Of a DNA stretch of 64,000 nt, positions 1-6,885 are shown one piece after another. The stretch covers positions 62,001 through 126,000 of the forward strand of contig JADJGV010000034.1 in the NCBI GenBank assembly GCA_016707895.1, in the 5' to 3' direction. The stretch's first letter is position 1; every line of letters starts with the position of its first letter. This DNA comes from Myxococcales bacterium (lineage in GTDB: Bacteria; Myxococcota_A; Polyangia; Haliangiales; Haliangiaceae). The notes under the pieces were generated by a model, which saw only the letters and a list, made by a program, of their open reading frames with translations, was not told the DNA's origin and did no database searches. The translations under genes were made by a program, and so were the position numbers.

Positions 1-1
1 C

Positions 2-1381
2 GGCATCGCGGCCGGCACGGTCGTCGCCGGCGGTGCGGGCGCGACCTGGATCAGCGCGAACGCGGCCGCAATCGCCGAGGTCACGCTTGGCGCGTACACC
101 GCCGCGGTCGCGATGATCGTACGCAACCCGTACGCAGCGACGGCGATCGCCGAGTTCGCGGCGTCGATCGGGTTCAACGTCATCGAGTCCGGCGGCATCG
201 AGAACTTCCTGGAGCAGCTCAAGACGCCGGAGGGCGTCCTGCAGCTCACGATGGACATCCTGGTCCTCAAGCAGTCGCTGGGTGGCGGGCGGATCGACGG
301 CGACGCCGACGCGCCCGATGCCCCACGGCGCGCCCCGGCGGACCTTGCGGACGAGGGTGCGTTCGGCGCCCAGGTGCGCGATGTCCTGGATCGGGTCCGT
401 GCGCTCAAGGGCGCCACGATCGAGTGGGCCAAGCAGCCGCGGCGCCCCGGGATGCAGCCCGATGCGTCGACCCCGGACGGCGCGACCGTGCGGGTGCCGG
501 GTGGCAACGGCGACGACCTGCCGGACTTCTCGACGATCTACGCCGAGCGCCTGACCGAGCAGCGGAACATCCGCGCCGCCCGCGGCGGCCGGCGAATCTG
601 GCCGACCGCCGAGGCGTGGGATAGCGAGTACCAGGCGCCGCCAGCGGGCAAGACCGAGGTCGAGATCCGCAAGCGGCTGCTCGCCGCGGCGAAGGAGAAG
701 TACCCAACTACCGATGACATGCCCCACGAGGTCCAGGCCGAGCTGCATTGGAAGCAGCGCGAGTACTTCGATCGAGTGGAAGCGCGCGCGCGCACGCGAC
801 GAGAAGAACTCGAGACCGAGGCGGCCAATATCCCAGCGGAGGAACGCGCTTGGCACGACGAGCAGATCGCCGACGCTCGTCGCGTCGAGCAGGCCGCCAA
901 GGTCAAGCCGGCTCAGGGGCGCTTGCCAATCAACCACGAGTTTGCCGGGAAGGGGCTCTCGCTCGGCATGATCGACGAGCAACTCGCCAACGCAAAGCTC
1001 AGCGGCGACACACGGATCAAGCTACAGCGCCTACGCAAGTTCATGGTCGAGCGTGGGGTCAGCGAGGTTCAGTACACCGAGGCCGGGTACCCGGACTTCG
1101 CTCCGTTCGTCTACGAAAAGAACGGCGTCAAGGCCGAGGTCGACATCTACCTCAACAAGACCCGCGGCCGGGACGAAACGCTGGCGAAGGAGAGGTATCG
1201 CGAGGCCATCAAGGATCCCGAGTGGGACGAACCAGATGGATACACGTGGCACCACTCCGAAAGCGTTGGCCGGATGTACCTCGTCCCGACCGCCATCCAC
1301 GAGGCCTTCCGACACACCGGCGGGATCCCGTGGTACCGAATCCTCACGGGCGACTACAGCGCGTACCGCGACGAGGATTGA
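2..1381 (+). CDS. Polymorphic toxin C-terminus, WHH-type HNH nuclease (5' truncated)
   Basis: The frame is already open at the left edge, so only the C-terminal 459 residues are visible. The last ~90 residues show the pattern of HNH/Endo VII nucleases with conserved WHH: GYPDF (1085-1099), then TWHH (1244-1255) followed by LVPxxIH and HTGG. Such domains are known as the variable C-terminal warheads of secreted polymorphic toxins that cut nucleic acid in competitors. The first ~45 visible residues are Ala/Gly-rich and hydrophobic; the central part is charged and linker-like. An SMI1/KNR4-type immunity gene starts 3 bp after the stop, which supports the toxin reading. The delivery domain lies outside the window, so the secretion route cannot be told. 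Confidence 0.82.
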   Translation, partial: GIAAGTVVAGGAGATWISANAAAIAEVTLGAYTAAVAMIVRNPYAATAIAEFAASIGFNVIESGGIENFLEQLKTPEGVLQLTMDILVLKQSLGGGRIDGDADAPDAPRRAPADLADEGAFGAQVRDVLDRVRALKGATIEWAKQPRRPGMQPDASTPDGATVRVPGGNGDDLPDFSTIYAERLTEQRNIRAARGGRRIWPTAEAWDSEYQAPPAGKTEVEIRKRLLAAAKEKYPTTDDMPHEVQAELHWKQREYFDRVEARARTRREELETEAANIPAEERAWHDEQIADARRVEQAAKVKPAQGRLPINHEFAGKGLSLGMIDEQLANAKLSGDTRIKLQRLRKFMVERGVSEVQYTEAGYPDFAPFVYEKNGVKAEVDIYLNKTRGRDETLAKERYREAIKDPEWDEPDGYTWHHSESVGRMYLVPTAIHEAFRHTGGIPWYRILTGDYSAYRDED

Positions 1382-1384
1382 CGA

Positions 1385-1834
1385 ATGCCCATCGAGCGAT
1401 TCACGAACCCCGGTCGACCGGTTACAGCGGAGGACGTGACGCGGGTCGAAGCACGCTTCGGTTGCACCCTGCCGGCCGCCTACGTTCGCCTCCTCGAGAA
1501 CACAAACGGTGGCCGCCCGAAGCCGAACGGCTTCGACGGGCTTCGTCCCGAAGACGAAGGGACCGTGCACTTCTTCTACTCGATCGACGGCAACGAATAC
1601 ACCGACCTGATCGAAAACGCGGCCTTCCTGCGCGAATACCACGACGTCCCGTCGACCATGCTCCCCATCGCCCGGACGCCGAGCGGTGACGTCGTATGCA
1701 TCGGCATTGCGGCCAACAACCACGGCAAGGTCTACTTCTGGTCGCACGACGCCCCGGTGCGCGAGAAGGCGACCTGGCTGCTGGCGCACGACCTCGACTC
1801 ATTCCTCGCGACCTTCCACGCGATCGTCCTGTAG
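1385..1834 (+). CDS. SMI1/KNR4 (SUKH) family immunity protein
   Basis: The 149-residue soluble product has the usual size and layout of a SUKH/SMI1-KNR4 domain. It begins with the helix containing VEARFGCTLPAAYVRLL, followed by the glycine-rich NGG turn, a central FFYSIDG strand and a C-terminal AHDLDSFLATF segment. Proteins of this family bind and neutralise diverse toxin domains, including WHH nucleases. The gene starts 3 bp after the toxin stop, so the two are almost certainly co-transcribed and this protein is the likely cognate antitoxin. There is no signal peptide, which fits cytoplasmic protection of the producer. The pairing is inferred from position. Confidence 0.85.
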   Translation: MPIERFTNPGRPVTAEDVTRVEARFGCTLPAAYVRLLENTNGGRPKPNGFDGLRPEDEGTVHFFYSIDGNEYTDLIENAAFLREYHDVPSTMLPIARTPSGDVVCIGIAANNHGKVYFWSHDAPVREKATWLLAHDLDSFLATFHAIVL

Positions 1835-1846
1835 GCCCATCCGCGC

Positions 1847-2068
1847 ATGAGGCCACCTATGGACGAGACCCCACCCGACTTCATCGAGCCCGGCCTGCCG
1901 GAGTTCTCGTGGGACCAGTACGCATGGGTCGCCCAGGACACCCTGCCGTCGTGGGCGGGCTTCCAAGCGCGCGGCGGAGCGTACGGCGCCCGGGATAGTC
2001 GGGCGCCATCGCGTGGGTGGTCGAGCGAAGTGACGGCCGACGGCGGCCGTGACCTGGACGAGCCGTGA
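1847..2068 (+). pseudogene. Short orphan gene, probable remnant of a second immunity-type gene
   Basis: The 73-residue frame starts 12 bp after the immunity gene (ATG 1847, alternative ATG 1859). Its first ~45 residues look like genuine protein (FSWDQYAWVAQDTLPSWAGF and a following GGAYGARDS), with an acidic start typical of small immunity proteins. The last ~20 residues look like unselected sequence, as if an internal deletion had joined the front to a chance stop. I could not place it in a named family with confidence; a DUF6985-like immunity domain is one possibility. Its position suggests a decayed second immunity gene of the toxin locus. Confidence 0.4.
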
Positions 2069-2090
2069 GACAACGACGACGAAGGCGACC

Positions 2091-2717
2091 ATGACCATGC
2101 TGCTTCGTGCCTCCGCTGCCACCGCTATCCTTCTCGCGACCCTCGCCGCGGGGTGCCAGTTCGACCGCCCCGAAGATGTCGGCGACGCGGGCGCCGACGC
2201 GACCGACGCCCCGGTGGTCGCGATCGATGCGCCCGTGGACGCCCCCGGCCTGGCCGCCTATGACATCGCCTACCCGGCCGAGTGGCGGATGTCAGTGCAG
2301 GGGCCAGCCACGAGCTTCATCGTCATCGTGAACACCGGGCCATCACCGCTGAGCTTGTCGACCTTCCAGGTGACCGGCCTGAGCGATGACCACCCGACCG
2401 CGGTCGTCCGCGTCACGTCCCCGGGCTCGTTCGGTGACACGCTCCAGCCGGACACCGCGGCCGGCGCGCTGAGCGGCCTGGCGGAGACGCTGCTGATCGG
2501 GTCGGGGCTGGTGCCCGAGGCGTGGTCGGTGCGCACCACCGATTTCCTGTCGCTCGAGCTGCTCAACGCACCCGCGGGCACCTACGACATCGCGGTGAAC
2601 CTGACGGTCGAGCTCGATGGCCGCCCGGCGTCCCTGCCGATGACGATCCACGTGGTGCCCGGGCCGACCATCTACCTGGACCCGCTGGTCGGCCGACGCC
2701 TCACGGTCTACCGCTGA
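2091..2717 (+). CDS. Lipoprotein, tandem paralogue A
   Basis: The start at 2091 (or ATG 2097) gives an N-terminal hydrophobic signal ending in the lipobox LAAGC, so the product should be a membrane-anchored lipoprotein. The mature protein starts with an Asp/Ala/Pro linker (DATDAP, IDAPVDAP), common in myxobacterial lipoproteins. A beta-rich domain of about 150 residues follows, with YPAEWRMSVQGP, VIVNTG and, near the end, TIHVVPGPTIYLDPL. The next gene encodes the same domain (AKEWKFSVAGP, LVVNTG, IHVVPGPTVYADPI), so the two are tandem duplicates. The domain may be Ig-like or choice-of-anchor-like, judged from its pattern only; I do not recognise the family. Confidence 0.75.
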   Translation: MTMLLRASAATAILLATLAAGCQFDRPEDVGDAGADATDAPVVAIDAPVDAPGLAAYDIAYPAEWRMSVQGPATSFIVIVNTGPSPLSLSTFQVTGLSDDHPTAVVRVTSPGSFGDTLQPDTAAGALSGLAETLLIGSGLVPEAWSVRTTDFLSLELLNAPAGTYDIAVNLTVELDGRPASLPMTIHVVPGPTIYLDPLVGRRLTVYR

Positions 2718-2756
2718 CCGCTCGCCAACCAGCACGGTTGCGCATACCATCCGCGC

Positions 2757-3272
2757 ATGTTCCGCCCCCTCGCCGTCGCCGCGCTCGCGACGATCGCCGC
2801 CTGCGGTGAGCCCACCCCCGCGTACGACGTGGTCTACGCGAAGGAGTGGAAGTTCTCGGTCGCCGGCCCCGTGGATGGCTTCGCCCTGGTCGTGAACACC
2901 GGCAAGGCTCCGCTGTCCCTGGCCTCCCTCACGGTGAAGTCGGTGACCGACGACCACGCGACCGCCACGGTGCGCATCACCGCCAGCCCCGCGACCAGCT
3001 CGCTGGCGCCGGGCACGGCTGGCGGCAAGCTCTCGGGCCTCGCCGACACGCTGTTCGCCCCGATGGCACCCGAGCCGCGTGGCGACGCCAGCACGAGCTA
3101 CCTGGCGATCGAGGTCGCTGACGCCCCGCCCGGCACGTACGACATCAACGCCAAGGCGACGATCCGGCTAGACGGGGTCGACGCCACGCTGACGATGCTG
3201 ATCCACGTGGTGCCCGGCCCGACGGTCTACGCCGACCCGATCGCCGCGGCGCGGGTTTCGCTCAACCGCTGA
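2757..3272 (+). CDS. Lipoprotein, tandem paralogue B
   Basis: The 171-residue product has a short signal peptide with lipobox IAACG and almost no linker before the domain it shares with the preceding gene. Matching landmarks are AKEWKFSVAGP, ALVVNTGKAPLSL, KLSGLADTLF, PPGTYDI and IHVVPGPTVYADP. It starts 39 bp after its paralogue and is probably in the same transcript. The stop codon overlaps a pair of interleaved inverted repeats at 3269-3299. The function is unknown; being a surface or periplasmic lipoprotein is the only supported statement. Confidence 0.75.
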   Translation: MFRPLAVAALATIAACGEPTPAYDVVYAKEWKFSVAGPVDGFALVVNTGKAPLSLASLTVKSVTDDHATATVRITASPATSSLAPGTAGGKLSGLADTLFAPMAPEPRGDASTSYLAIEVADAPPGTYDINAKATIRLDGVDATLTMLIHVVPGPTVYADPIAAARVSLNR

Positions 3273-3299
3273 CGCCCAGCAAGCTCGCGTCAGTGCTGG
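3269..3299. repeat. Two interleaved inverted repeats at a gene end
   Basis: Arm 1 (CTGACGC, 3269-3275) is complementary to 3287-3293 (GCGTCAG). Arm 2 (CCAGCA, 3276-3281) is complementary to 3294-3299 (TGCTGG). The order A-B-loop-A'-B' means the two hairpins exclude each other or would have to form a strained pseudoknot. The stop codon of the preceding lipoprotein gene lies inside arm 1. It may act in termination or RNA stability; no T-run follows. Confidence 0.5.
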
Positions 3300-3339
3300 C
3301 GACTTGACCTGGGACCGGCTGGGATGCGACGCCAGTGCG

Positions 3340-3981
3340 ATGCGAACCGCGCTGTTCCTGCCCCTCGCCCTGACGCTGGCCTCCTGCGGCGGCGACGATG
3401 CCGCCGGCCCGATCGATGCGCCCAGCGATGACAGCGCCACGGTGGACAGCCCGGAGGCGATCGACGCGCCGCTGGTGGTCGACGGCCCGCTGATCGACGC
3501 CCCGCCGGCGCCGTTCACGCTGACCAGCACGGCGATCACCGAGGGTGGCGTGATCCCGGTGGTTCACTCGTGCCGCGGGGCGAACACGTCGCCGCCCCTG
3601 GCCTGGACCGGCGGACTGACGGCGCCCGGCTACGCGCTGGTCTTCACGGACATCACGACGCCGGCCAACCCGTTCCTGCACTCGATCATCTGGGACATCC
3701 CGGGGAACGCGACCGCGCTGCCAGAGGGCATCCAGAAGGTCTACATGCCGCCGGTCCCGGCAGGAGCGAAGCAGCCGCTCGGCTACGACGGCCAGACCCG
3801 CGGGTACCTCGGCCCGTGCCCCGGTTCGATGCACCGGTACGAGTACGCGCTGGTCGCCGTGGACGCGAACCCGCTGCCGGGGCTGAGCATGGCGTCGACG
3901 CGGACCGTCGTGCGGGACGCGATCACGGCGCACGCGGTGGCCGGTGGTCGGGCGACGCTGACGGGGACGTTCACACCGTAG
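3340..3981 (+). CDS. YbhB/YbcL-type PEBP lipoprotein
   Basis: Start ATG 3340 gives the signal MRTALFLPLALTLASCGG with lipobox LASC, then an Asp/Ala/Pro linker of about 45 residues. The remainder matches bacterial phosphatidylethanolamine-binding proteins (YbhB/YbcL, Raf-kinase-inhibitor-like). It has a hydrophilic CRGANTSPPLAWTG strand, the DITTPANPFLHSIIWDIP ligand-site segment and the GPCPGSMHRYEYALVAVD segment with the family HRY. The molecular role of bacterial PEBPs is poorly known. The lipid anchor is unusual compared with the soluble E. coli proteins but common in myxobacteria. Confidence 0.85.
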   Translation: MRTALFLPLALTLASCGGDDAAGPIDAPSDDSATVDSPEAIDAPLVVDGPLIDAPPAPFTLTSTAITEGGVIPVVHSCRGANTSPPLAWTGGLTAPGYALVFTDITTPANPFLHSIIWDIPGNATALPEGIQKVYMPPVPAGAKQPLGYDGQTRGYLGPCPGSMHRYEYALVAVDANPLPGLSMASTRTVVRDAITAHAVAGGRATLTGTFTP

Positions 3982-4002
3982 CCGGCGGCATCACCCCGCC
4001 GG
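3982..4002 (+). terminator. GC hairpin just after the PEBP stop codon
   Basis: CCGGCGG (3982-3988) pairs with CCGCCGG (3996-4002) around a 7-nt loop, directly after the TAG stop. No T-tract follows, so it is at best a transcript-end hairpin. The rest of the ~200 bp up to 4200 holds no convincing gene; a 66-codon open frame at 4004-4204 has no protein-like composition. Confidence 0.3.
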
Positions 4003-4200
4003 TATGACCGCGCGACAGCCTCGACAGATGTCCGCTCGTCGCGCTACGTTCGAGCGGCGTGCACTTCGAGCGACGGACGGACCTGCCCAGACTTCCCGGG
4101 CGCCGGTTGTTGATCTGACTGTGCTCAAGTACCCGTTGAAAGGGCGGTATGGCCTGATCGACGATGAGTGCCCGGCGGTGCCAAGCACAGCAGGTTCGAC

Positions 4201-4239
4201 ATGAGTGACAGTATAGCCAGTTGGTGGAACTCCTTATGA
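4201..4239 (+). CDS. 12-codon leader ORF overlapping the TIR gene start
   Basis: ATG 4201 opens a 12-codon frame (MSDSIASWWNSL) whose TGA overlaps the best ATG of the TIR gene as ATGA (4236-4239). An AGCAGG element sits upstream at a plausible ribosome-binding distance. The arrangement would couple translation of the TIR gene to the leader. It could also be the old N-terminus of the downstream protein put out of frame. No regulatory structure is evident. Confidence 0.35.
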   Translation: MSDSIASWWNSL

Positions 4240-6026
4240 AGCCGTTCGATACAGCCCCGGACAGGTATTGGCATTGCTACTTCGGCAAGGAAGGCGCAAA
4301 GCTTCACACCTACGCTCGCCAATGCGATATGACAAAAGAGATGCTGCTTCAGGACGTCGTGGGCCCCTGGCGAGCCGGCCGCGCGTTCGCGTTGAATGGC
4401 AAGACGATCCGAGATCGTGACGCGTTCACCGAAGTGAGAATCGTCCGAACTGACGACGCGAGCAAGTATCATGAAGAGCGGAAGGCTCAGGAACTCGGCA
4501 GACTTGGTGTGCTGAGCCTAGCGGGTGTGGGCTTCGCGGTCTTCAACAGCAATAACGCCGAGGACTACACCAACGAGTTGCTCTTTGGGGTGTGGTCTGC
4601 CGCGTCCGGTGAGAGTGTCGCATTTGCGCGCGCCGAGCTGCGAAAGCTGAACGACGACCTAGTGGCCGTGAACGCTCGCGTTCTTGGGGGCGTGCAGTTG
4701 TCAAAGGGAGAGTGGCACAATCTGGTGGACGACGTACTGGTTTCAATTGATGAGCGGCTTCAATTGGCGGTGCGTGCGCCGCACGCCGAATCCATCGCCG
4801 AATACCGCGAGCAGTTCGCTTCTGACGTGCGACGCTTCCAGAGCTTCGTGAAGCGCACGTTGCTGCCGGCGGTCGAACGAGGTGTCCCTGATCGCGACAC
4901 CGTCCTCCTATTTGGGCAAGCGGTAACCGGCGTTCTGAATCGGATGCCGCAGCTCATCGCCGATGACACCTTCGGGCGCCCTAGGCGCTCGAGCGGTGGT
5001 CGCCAGGATGACGCTCGACGCGTTGGCAGCGTGGTCCCGGAAAGTCCGCCCGCGCCGTCAGCGCCATCGGAGCCCGTTCTGGTGTACACTGCCGCAGTGA
5101 AGCTCAATGTGCGCAAGCAGGTGGCGCTTGATACGCTACGCAAGGTGGTCGAAACGGCGCTGACGATCGATCCGTCGAGCGCGTTGGATCCGCAGTTTGA
5201 TCGCTGGGAGCGCGGCGCGCGAACTACCCTCCGGAATGTCTTCGGCGAGAAGTCGCCGCAGTTCGAGGAGTTTACTCACATCTCGTTCTCGTCGGCATTT
5301 CTCGTTGCGTCGCCGGATGACGCACGGGTCGCCGTCAGGCAAGGTCTTGCGTTAGCCGTTTCGCACTTAGAAACTGTGATTTCCGAGGTGGAGACCTTCG
5401 TGCCGGACGACTCGCCATCGCTCCAATCAGCGCCCGCGCCAGCAGGAGGAAGAATGTCAAGTCCCGACCCGAAGAAGGTGTTTGTGATTCACGGCCGGAA
5501 TCTGGCGGCCGTTCGCGAAATGAATCGGTTCCTGCGCGCGTTGGGACTGGATCCGATCAACTTCGGAGAGCTTCGGGCGACTCTTGGAGGTACCCCGACA
5601 GTAGCGGATGTCGTCTTTGCCGGAATGGAACAGGCGCAGGGCGTCATTTCGCTCTTCACCGGTGACGAGTATGCGTTTCTGCGCCCGGAGCACCGGGACG
5701 TCCACGACGACGCCGGTCAGGTTTCGCGCTGGCAGAGTCGACCGAATGTGATCTTTGAGGCCGGGATGGCATTTGGGCGCGATCGTAACCGCGTTGTCTT
5801 TGTTCTCCTTGGGAAGGTGGAGCTGTTTACTGATGTCGCGGGCGTTCACGTCTTTCGTCCGACGAACTCTCCGCACGGCCCTCGTGACTTGCTACGTCGT
5901 GCCCTGAAGCAAAGCTTGAAGTGCGAGATCAATGAATCGTCTGCGTGGATGACGGAGGGTGACTTCGAAGGATGCATCGTTAGAGGGACGGACCCAGTCG
6001 ATCCCTTTCTGCCAACGGGGTCGTAG
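4236..6026 (+). CDS. TIR-like (PF10137/CAP12-type) nucleotide-binding effector
   Basis: Start ATG 4236 was chosen; TTG 4221 and GTG 4224 are in frame. The last ~185 of 596 residues form a TIR-like domain of the predicted nucleotide-binding class: KVFVIHGRN at ~412, RALGLDPINF, and NVIFEAGMAFGRDRNRVVFVLL at ~503, with E508 in the position of the catalytic glutamate of NAD-cleaving TIR domains. A conserved-looking helical module precedes it (residues ~290-390, DRWERGARTTLRNVFGEKS). The N-terminal ~280 residues are not recognisable. Related proteins are antiphage effectors that deplete NAD. GC content and codon bias are clearly lower than in flanking genes, as expected of a transferred defence gene. 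The trigger-sensing role of the N-terminus is inference. Confidence 0.78.
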   Translation: MKPFDTAPDRYWHCYFGKEGAKLHTYARQCDMTKEMLLQDVVGPWRAGRAFALNGKTIRDRDAFTEVRIVRTDDASKYHEERKAQELGRLGVLSLAGVGFAVFNSNNAEDYTNELLFGVWSAASGESVAFARAELRKLNDDLVAVNARVLGGVQLSKGEWHNLVDDVLVSIDERLQLAVRAPHAESIAEYREQFASDVRRFQSFVKRTLLPAVERGVPDRDTVLLFGQAVTGVLNRMPQLIADDTFGRPRRSSGGRQDDARRVGSVVPESPPAPSAPSEPVLVYTAAVKLNVRKQVALDTLRKVVETALTIDPSSALDPQFDRWERGARTTLRNVFGEKSPQFEEFTHISFSSAFLVASPDDARVAVRQGLALAVSHLETVISEVETFVPDDSPSLQSAPAPAGGRMSSPDPKKVFVIHGRNLAAVREMNRFLRALGLDPINFGELRATLGGTPTVADVVFAGMEQAQGVISLFTGDEYAFLRPEHRDVHDDAGQVSRWQSRPNVIFEAGMAFGRDRNRVVFVLLGKVELFTDVAGVHVFRPTNSPHGPRDLLRRALKQSLKCEINESSAWMTEGDFEGCIVRGTDPVDPFLPTGS

Positions 6027-6396
6027 GGGCATCGCCGTAGTCTCAAGCCGAAGCTCGTGGCGATGTGTAGAGAGCTTCTGGTTGCCGCGATCGCAGCTGG
6101 AGTACTGGAGTGTCGACGAGCCACGCCAGCCAGGTGCATGTGACCTGGCTCACTCACGTCCCGCAGCCAGGGATTTCGCTCGAGACACCCAACACCGATC
6201 GCCGTCACGCTGGTCGCGACCAGCGCCACCACGACCCGGTCGGCCGGACATGACTGCCCCTCGCAGCGAACAGATGCTCCTTCAGCCGGTCCCAGCCGGC
6301 GCGCCGTCCTAGCTCTCCGCCGCGCCGCGAGATACCGTCCAGAGGCGCCGCAGGCGCCGCACGCTTCCCGTGGACTGCGTTCGAGCGCGCGTGGCT
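6027..6396. other. Intergenic region with one hairpin
   Basis: I see no gene in these 370 bases. The only feature is a hairpin with 8-bp arms, AGCCAGGT (6128-6135) and ACCTGGCT (6143-6150), about 100 bp after the TIR gene. It may mark the transcript end between the TIR gene and the convergent small gene that ends at 6397; there is no T-run. Confidence 0.4.
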
Positions 6397-6846
6397 TCAC
6401 GCCGTCGGGTTCTCGTATGTACAGGCATCCAGTCGCGGGTCTCGGGAAGCCTCCGTCGTCCCTGTGGCAATGAGTGGCGCCACGAGATCGAGGTTGAAGC
6501 GGCTCGTAAGCTCGTTGCGCTCGTCCGAGGCGATCAAGAACAACCAACGCTCCGCGTCAGCGCGCAGTGTTTCATCAACAAGGCCAGCGGCCTCGAACGC
6601 ACGGCCGAGGCGGGTGCATTCGACCCCGAGCCAGCGTCCGCTGGCCGAATCACCGTCGTGCGACGCGGCGACCATTCCAACGAGTTCGCGCCACCGCCGC
6701 AGCGACTGTTCGCTCCGGCCGCGGATGAAGTCCTCGCGCTGGCTCGCCGCCACCGCCATGATCGCTTCGGAGTCGCCAGCGATCCCCAACGCTTCAGCCT
6801 CCTTGCCCATGCGCACGAAATCCGCGACGGATGCTGTAGGCTTCAA
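6397..6846 (-). CDS. Small helical protein divergent from the STAND gene
   Basis: I read this as a real gene of 149 residues. The composition is protein-like (SEAIMAVAASQREDFIRG, SLRRWRELVGMVAASHDG, ADERWLF-type helices), third positions are GC-rich, and the opposite frame is Arg/His/Cys-rich as expected of a shadow. The start is TTG at 6846, with AGGAG seven bases upstream; a longer frame to ATG 6930 would run into the divergent gene. It is predicted to be all-helical, soluble and without a known domain. Only 39 bp separate its start from the GTG of the large NTPase gene, so both share a promoter region. It could be a regulator or accessory part of the same system. Confidence 0.55.
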   Translation of the reverse strand: MKPTASVADFVRMGKEAEALGIAGDSEAIMAVAASQREDFIRGRSEQSLRRWRELVGMVAASHDGDSASGRWLGVECTRLGRAFEAAGLVDETLRADAERWLFLIASDERNELTSRFNLDLVAPLIATGTTEASRDPRLDACTYENPTA

Positions 6847-6885
6847 ACGTTCGCTCCTGCTCTGAACGGCCCAGCCAAGGACCAC

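Noticed and set aside
4004..4204. 66-codon gene before the TIR gene
   Set aside because: Arg/Ala-rich translation without motif and no ribosome-binding site; the short leader ORF at 4201 is better supported.
6370..6885. Longer N-terminus of the STAND gene from ATG 6370
   Set aside because: The plus-frame translation is Arg/His/Cys-rich and unprotein-like, while the minus strand there codes a well-composed protein; GTG 6886 has AAGG at the right distance.
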